A stretch of 9,388 bases of DNA. Source: an uncultured Porphyromonadaceae bacterium. GTDB lineage: Bacteria > Bacteroidota > Bacteroidia > Bacteroidales > Muribaculaceae. The translations under genes were made by a program, and so were the position numbers. The DNA is taken from contig CAMWZB010000028.1 in assembly GCA_947178655.1 (NCBI GenBank), positions 1 through 9,388 on the forward strand. Reading direction: 5' to 3'. Below the pieces are notes generated by a model. The model did no database searches. It worked only from the letters and a program-made list of their open reading frames with translations, and was not told where the DNA came from. Below, piece by piece: positions 7,225 through 9,388 of the stretch (within the stretch, counting starts at the first letter, position 1; each line of letters opens with the position of its first letter).

Positions 7225-7769
7225 TTATCCTCATCCTTATACATAATGTAGCAATGTCGCGGAGCTTGGGCTAATGACGCCTCGGCGTTTAATTCACTTG
7301 CAAGGATTTTATACATCCAAGGGAGTGAACGGCACTGACCATTATGAGTTTTTAGTGTTCTACTGACAAATTGCCGTTCCCAAGGCTCTTCGTTCGACGA
7401 AAAAGTTTCAATATCATAGGTATATGGCGTATACCCGTTCCCCGAATATGGACTGACCATATATGACGTGATAGCCATTTGCATGCCTGTTTTATATGTC
7501 TGCAACTTATTCACCTCATACAAAGAAAGAATGAATGACTTTATCCTGTCAATCTCATCACAGAAGTCGGTTTTGTAGTCCGGCTTTCCTTCATAGAATG
7601 CCCATTCAGCAAGAAAGACGGCTCTTTTTATAGACAGCGAGTCTCTCCCGGCAAGCATATCAGACATTTCATTGAAAGCGGACACATAGTAGTCCTCAGC
7701 TGTCATCGATTGCGCTTCTGCCGACAGCTGTAGCGGAAATAATACAAGGAACAGCCATAACCTCTTCAT
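7221..7769 (-). CDS. Truncated transglutaminase-like exported protein
   Basis: The product has 182 residues from the ATG at 7769; an in-frame ATG at 7778 falls inside a -7-like box and is less likely. It begins with a signal peptide (MKRLWLFLVLFPLQLSAEAQ). The mature part resembles the N-terminal half of a Bacteroidetes family of exported transglutaminase-like proteins: an SIKRAVFLAEWAF segment, a YTYD segment, then GQCRSLPWMYKILASELNAE with the likely nucleophile Cys146, and APRHCYI with the likely catalytic His172. Family members as I remember them continue past the His region (ELTN-type segment with the third catalytic residue, then helical repeats). This one stops about ten residues after the His, so it lacks the expected Asp and C-terminal half. 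It is probably inactive or completed by another protein. The stop overlaps the next gene's ATG (ATGA), making it the first gene of the AT-rich operon. Confidence 0.8.
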   Translation of the reverse strand: MKRLWLFLVLFPLQLSAEAQSMTAEDYYVSAFNEMSDMLAGRDSLSIKRAVFLAEWAFYEGKPDYKTDFCDEIDRIKSFILSLYEVNKLQTYKTGMQMAITSYMVSPYSGNGYTPYTYDIETFSSNEEPWERQFVSRTLKTHNGQCRSLPWMYKILASELNAEASLAQAPRHCYIMYKDEDK

Positions 7770-7775
7770 CGATTG

Positions 7776-7793
7776 CAAAATTACACAAATAGA
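7776..7793 (-). promoter_or_regulatory. Candidate -7 boxes of the AT-rich operon
   Basis: On the minus strand TAATTTTG (7776-7783) matches the Bacteroidetes -7 consensus TAnnTTTG and ends only six bases before the ATG at 7769. An imperfect second box, TCTATTTG, lies at 7786-7793. Neither has an obvious TTG at -33 spacing. Use of the first box would give an almost leaderless mRNA; the second would leave about ten leader bases. Confidence 0.35.
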
Positions 7794-7975
7794 TTGAATG
7801 ATTGTGATTTCACAGCATGTTTTACAACATCATTCTTAAGTGCCGGACAACCGCGACTGTCACCGTGTGACAATGCCACACTACTAATTTGTGCCGACAA
7901 GTATCTGTAATGAAGTTAGCCCTGCTTGTGCAGCTGGAATCTTGCCCGTACTGAATTGTGAATTGAATCGCTTGC
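7794..7975. other. Spacer with no gene recognised
   Basis: No convincing reading frame, RNA gene or repeat array is present on either strand between the AT-rich operon's promoter region and the rpoZ terminator. The only structure seen is a short inverted repeat, TGTCAC-CGT-GTGACA (7858-7872), about 90 bases upstream of the operon start. It could be an operator, but it is short enough to be chance. Confidence 0.55.
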
Positions 7976-8031
7976 AAAAAAACGAACCGCATCCCAAAGT
8001 CTTGTCTCCGACTTTTGGGATGCGGTTCGTT
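7976..8031 (-). terminator. Long-stem intrinsic terminator of the bamD-rpoZ operon
   Basis: Read on the minus strand, a hairpin of about 21 bp (7981-8001 paired with 8010-8031, one bulged base) closes an eight-base loop and runs into seven T residues (the A run 7976-7982). It begins 38 bases after the rpoZ stop. The stem is longer than that of a typical bacterial terminator. The plus strand carries only TTT after the hairpin, so minus-strand use fits best. Confidence 0.9.
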
Positions 8032-8069
8032 TACTATACGTATCTTCGTTATGAAGTCCGTTGTTGACC

Positions 8070-8402
8070 TCAGAGATTGCTGCGGTCCTTGTTCGATTTG
8101 TGGAAGAAGAGCTTGTGGTCGATATACTCCTGAGTCGCTATCAGCGTAGGCTTCGGGAGTCGTTCATAGTAGCGCGAGATTTCGATTTGCTCGCGGTTCT
8201 CGCTCACTTCTTCAAGAGTGTCATTGTAGGGTGCGAATTCCTGGAGCTTCTTCTCCAGGTCCGCCTTCATCTGGGCTGCAATCTGATTGGAGCGGCGTGC
8301 GATTACGCAAACGGTCTCATAGATGTTGCCCGTCTGCTCCGACAGCGCGATAGTATCGCGGGTGACGGTATTGATCGGAGTGTTGGTTTTCTTGAAATCC
8401 AT
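8070..8402 (-). CDS. rpoZ: DNA-directed RNA polymerase subunit omega (Rpb6-like), Bacteroidetes type
   Basis: The product has 110 residues. It matches the Bacteroidetes omega subunit: a short N-terminal MDFKKT segment, NIYETVCVIARRSNQIA (the Rpb6/omega helix that folds against the beta' subunit), KKLQEFAPYNDTLEEV, and the very characteristic ENREQIEISRYYERLPKPTL, followed by IATQEY. The C-terminal tail is basic and polar. Omega assists assembly and stability of RNA polymerase and in this phylum is about 110 residues long, as here. The gene follows bamD by 63 bases with no obvious promoter between, so it is probably co-transcribed, and it ends at a strong terminator. The single plausible start is the ATG at 8402. 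Confidence 0.93.
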   Translation of the reverse strand: MDFKKTNTPINTVTRDTIALSEQTGNIYETVCVIARRSNQIAAQMKADLEKKLQEFAPYNDTLEEVSENREQIEISRYYERLPKPTLIATQEYIDHKLFFHKSNKDRSNL

Positions 8403-8465
8403 CGTTCTGTATGGTCTTTTTTGAAGTTAACGGTTTTGTGAGAGGGGAGAGTAGTGACAGGACGA

Positions 8466-9266
8466 TTAGTCCTTCACATACTTCCGCGCTATTTTCAGAA
8501 TATTGTCTGCCTCGGCGCGGTTCTTCGTATCAGGATAATTATTCACAAATGAATAGTATTCGTCTATCACATCGCGGAAGCGGTCGACCTTGCGCTCCTC
8601 TATAGAGTTCACAGCCTCCTGATAGCGCGACTTAAGTATCAGCATCTCGAGGTCCTCCTTATACTTCGAGTAAGGATAGTCCTTCACAGCGTTCTTGGCC
8701 ACAATGATTGCGCTCTCGTAGTTGTTACCCATATAGTTGCCTAAATTGTAGTACAACTGAGCGTTCTGAAGCTGCTTAAGAGTCAGCTTGTCCTGCAACT
8801 CGAAGATAGCGTTCTGAGCTATCGACACCTTGTCGCTCCGCGGAAAGTAATCAAGAAACGCCTGAAGCTCCTCGATACCCTTTATCGTACCGCTCTGGTC
8901 GAGCTGAGGATCCGGTGACTCAAGATAGTACCCGTAGCCGCTGTAGAAGCGAGCGTCCTCAGCGTACTTACCCTTGGGATACCGGCTGTAGTAATTCTTG
9001 AAGTAAACAGCCGCCGACGAATAGTCCTTATTCTCATAGCAGCTCATAGCAAGCAGATAGAGCGACTCCTCGGCCTTGTCAGAACCCTTGAATACAGTGA
9101 TACACTCCTCAAGAAGAGTGATTGCCTGCACATACCGCTTCTGCTCGAATGCCTGCTTGGCGAATTCAAACTTATAATTATAGTCAGTACTCTTCTGCGC
9201 CCGCTGATATTCTCCGCACGAACACAGAAGCAGCCCTGCCAAAAAATAGATTATATACTTACGCAT
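8466..9266 (-). CDS. bamD: Outer membrane protein assembly factor BamD (lipoprotein, TPR)
   Basis: The product has 266 residues from the chosen ATG. The N-terminus MRKYIIYFLAGLLLCSC ends in a lipobox (L-C-S-C), placing the lipidated cysteine at residue 17 and anchoring the protein in the outer membrane facing the periplasm. The rest is helical tetratricopeptide-type repeats: FEFAKQAFEQKRYVQAITLL (about 34-53), LYLLAMSCYENKDYSSAAVYF (69-89) followed by RYPKGKYAEDA, a third around LQAFLDYFPRSD, and later helices with NNYPDTKNRAEAD near the end. These match the BamD/YfiO family, which works with BamA to insert beta-barrel proteins. The length is normal. In-frame ATGs at 9275 and 9293 are also possible; the shorter start gives the most typical lipoprotein signal. 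rpoZ follows directly downstream. Confidence 0.93.
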   Translation of the reverse strand: MRKYIIYFLAGLLLCSCGEYQRAQKSTDYNYKFEFAKQAFEQKRYVQAITLLEECITVFKGSDKAEESLYLLAMSCYENKDYSSAAVYFKNYYSRYPKGKYAEDARFYSGYGYYLESPDPQLDQSGTIKGIEELQAFLDYFPRSDKVSIAQNAIFELQDKLTLKQLQNAQLYYNLGNYMGNNYESAIIVAKNAVKDYPYSKYKEDLEMLILKSRYQEAVNSIEERKVDRFRDVIDEYYSFVNNYPDTKNRAEADNILKIARKYVKD

Positions 9267-9313
9267 TGTATTCATTCTGGCGCACACATACACGTCCGCC
9301 CACTTTTAGGTGG

Positions 9314-9321
9314 CAAAGTTA
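9314..9321 (-). promoter_or_regulatory. Bacteroidetes -7 box upstream of bamD
   Basis: The minus strand reads TAACTTTG, a full match to TAnnTTTG and identical to the box in front of the large secreted-protein gene. It lies 38 bases before the ATG at 9275 and 47 before that at 9266. This would put the transcript start near 9307 and also leaves the ATG at 9293 possible. No good TTG -33 element is visible at the usual spacing. Confidence 0.55.
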
Positions 9322-9388
9322 CAAAAAAATAATCAACCCACCATCCCCATCCTCCCCTTTTCCTAATAATTAACATTTCCCCACCGCC

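Noticed and set aside
7858..7872. TGTCAC-CGT-GTGACA inverted repeat as an operator
   Set aside because: Six-base arms are expected by chance at this scale; there is no second copy and no adjacent regulator gene to support it.
8061..8441. Plus-strand open frame (126 codons) opposite rpoZ
   Set aside because: Antisense shadow of rpoZ, whose protein is unmistakable on the minus strand.

Overview
The window looks like a chromosomal segment of a Bacteroidales bacterium, possibly a gut Muribaculaceae-type lineage (the family-level guess is weak). The evidence is a Bacteroidetes-type RpoZ and BamD pair, a very large secreted protein with a type IX secretion (T9SS)-like C-terminal domain, weak Shine-Dalgarno sequences, and Bacteroidetes -7 boxes (TAnnTTTG) upstream of several genes. 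No RNA gene, IS element, integrase or CRISPR array was seen.

Layout. (1) 2-1108, plus strand: the C-terminal two thirds of a YidE/YbjL-type transporter of the aspartate:alanine exchanger superfamily, entering from outside the window and ended by an intrinsic terminator. (2) 1264-5565, minus strand: a 1433-residue exported multidomain protein (cleaved-adhesin/choice-of-anchor-J domain, FN3, jelly-roll-like inserts, two carboxypeptidase-regulatory-like domains, CARDB-like domain, partial beta-propeller, T9SS-like tail) with its own terminator, convergent with the transporter. (3) 5566-5937: a non-coding stretch with a regular TAACC array, a 20-bp palindrome and a perfect 10-bp hairpin. (4) 5938-7769, minus strand: an AT-rich block of three small exported proteins. 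The first is a C-terminally truncated transglutaminase-like protein. The other two are tandem paralogues of an unrecognised family sharing a GHHGxIWSL motif. They are joined by ATGA stop/start overlaps, and the gap between the paralogues holds a 66-codon open frame with no standard start. (5) 8070-9266, minus strand: the core genes bamD and rpoZ, ended by a long-stem terminator.

How the genes fit together. bamD and rpoZ are ordinary housekeeping genes (outer-membrane protein assembly; RNA polymerase omega). The large secreted protein is probably a cell-surface adhesin or binding protein. The AT-rich block differs in composition from both neighbours, lies between the rpoZ terminator and the repeat-rich spacer, and resembles an accessory insertion. 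It is the most interesting part of the window: small exported paralogues translationally coupled to truncated or startless coding fragments. Its function is unknown; an exported effector/immunity-type cassette is one hypothesis only.
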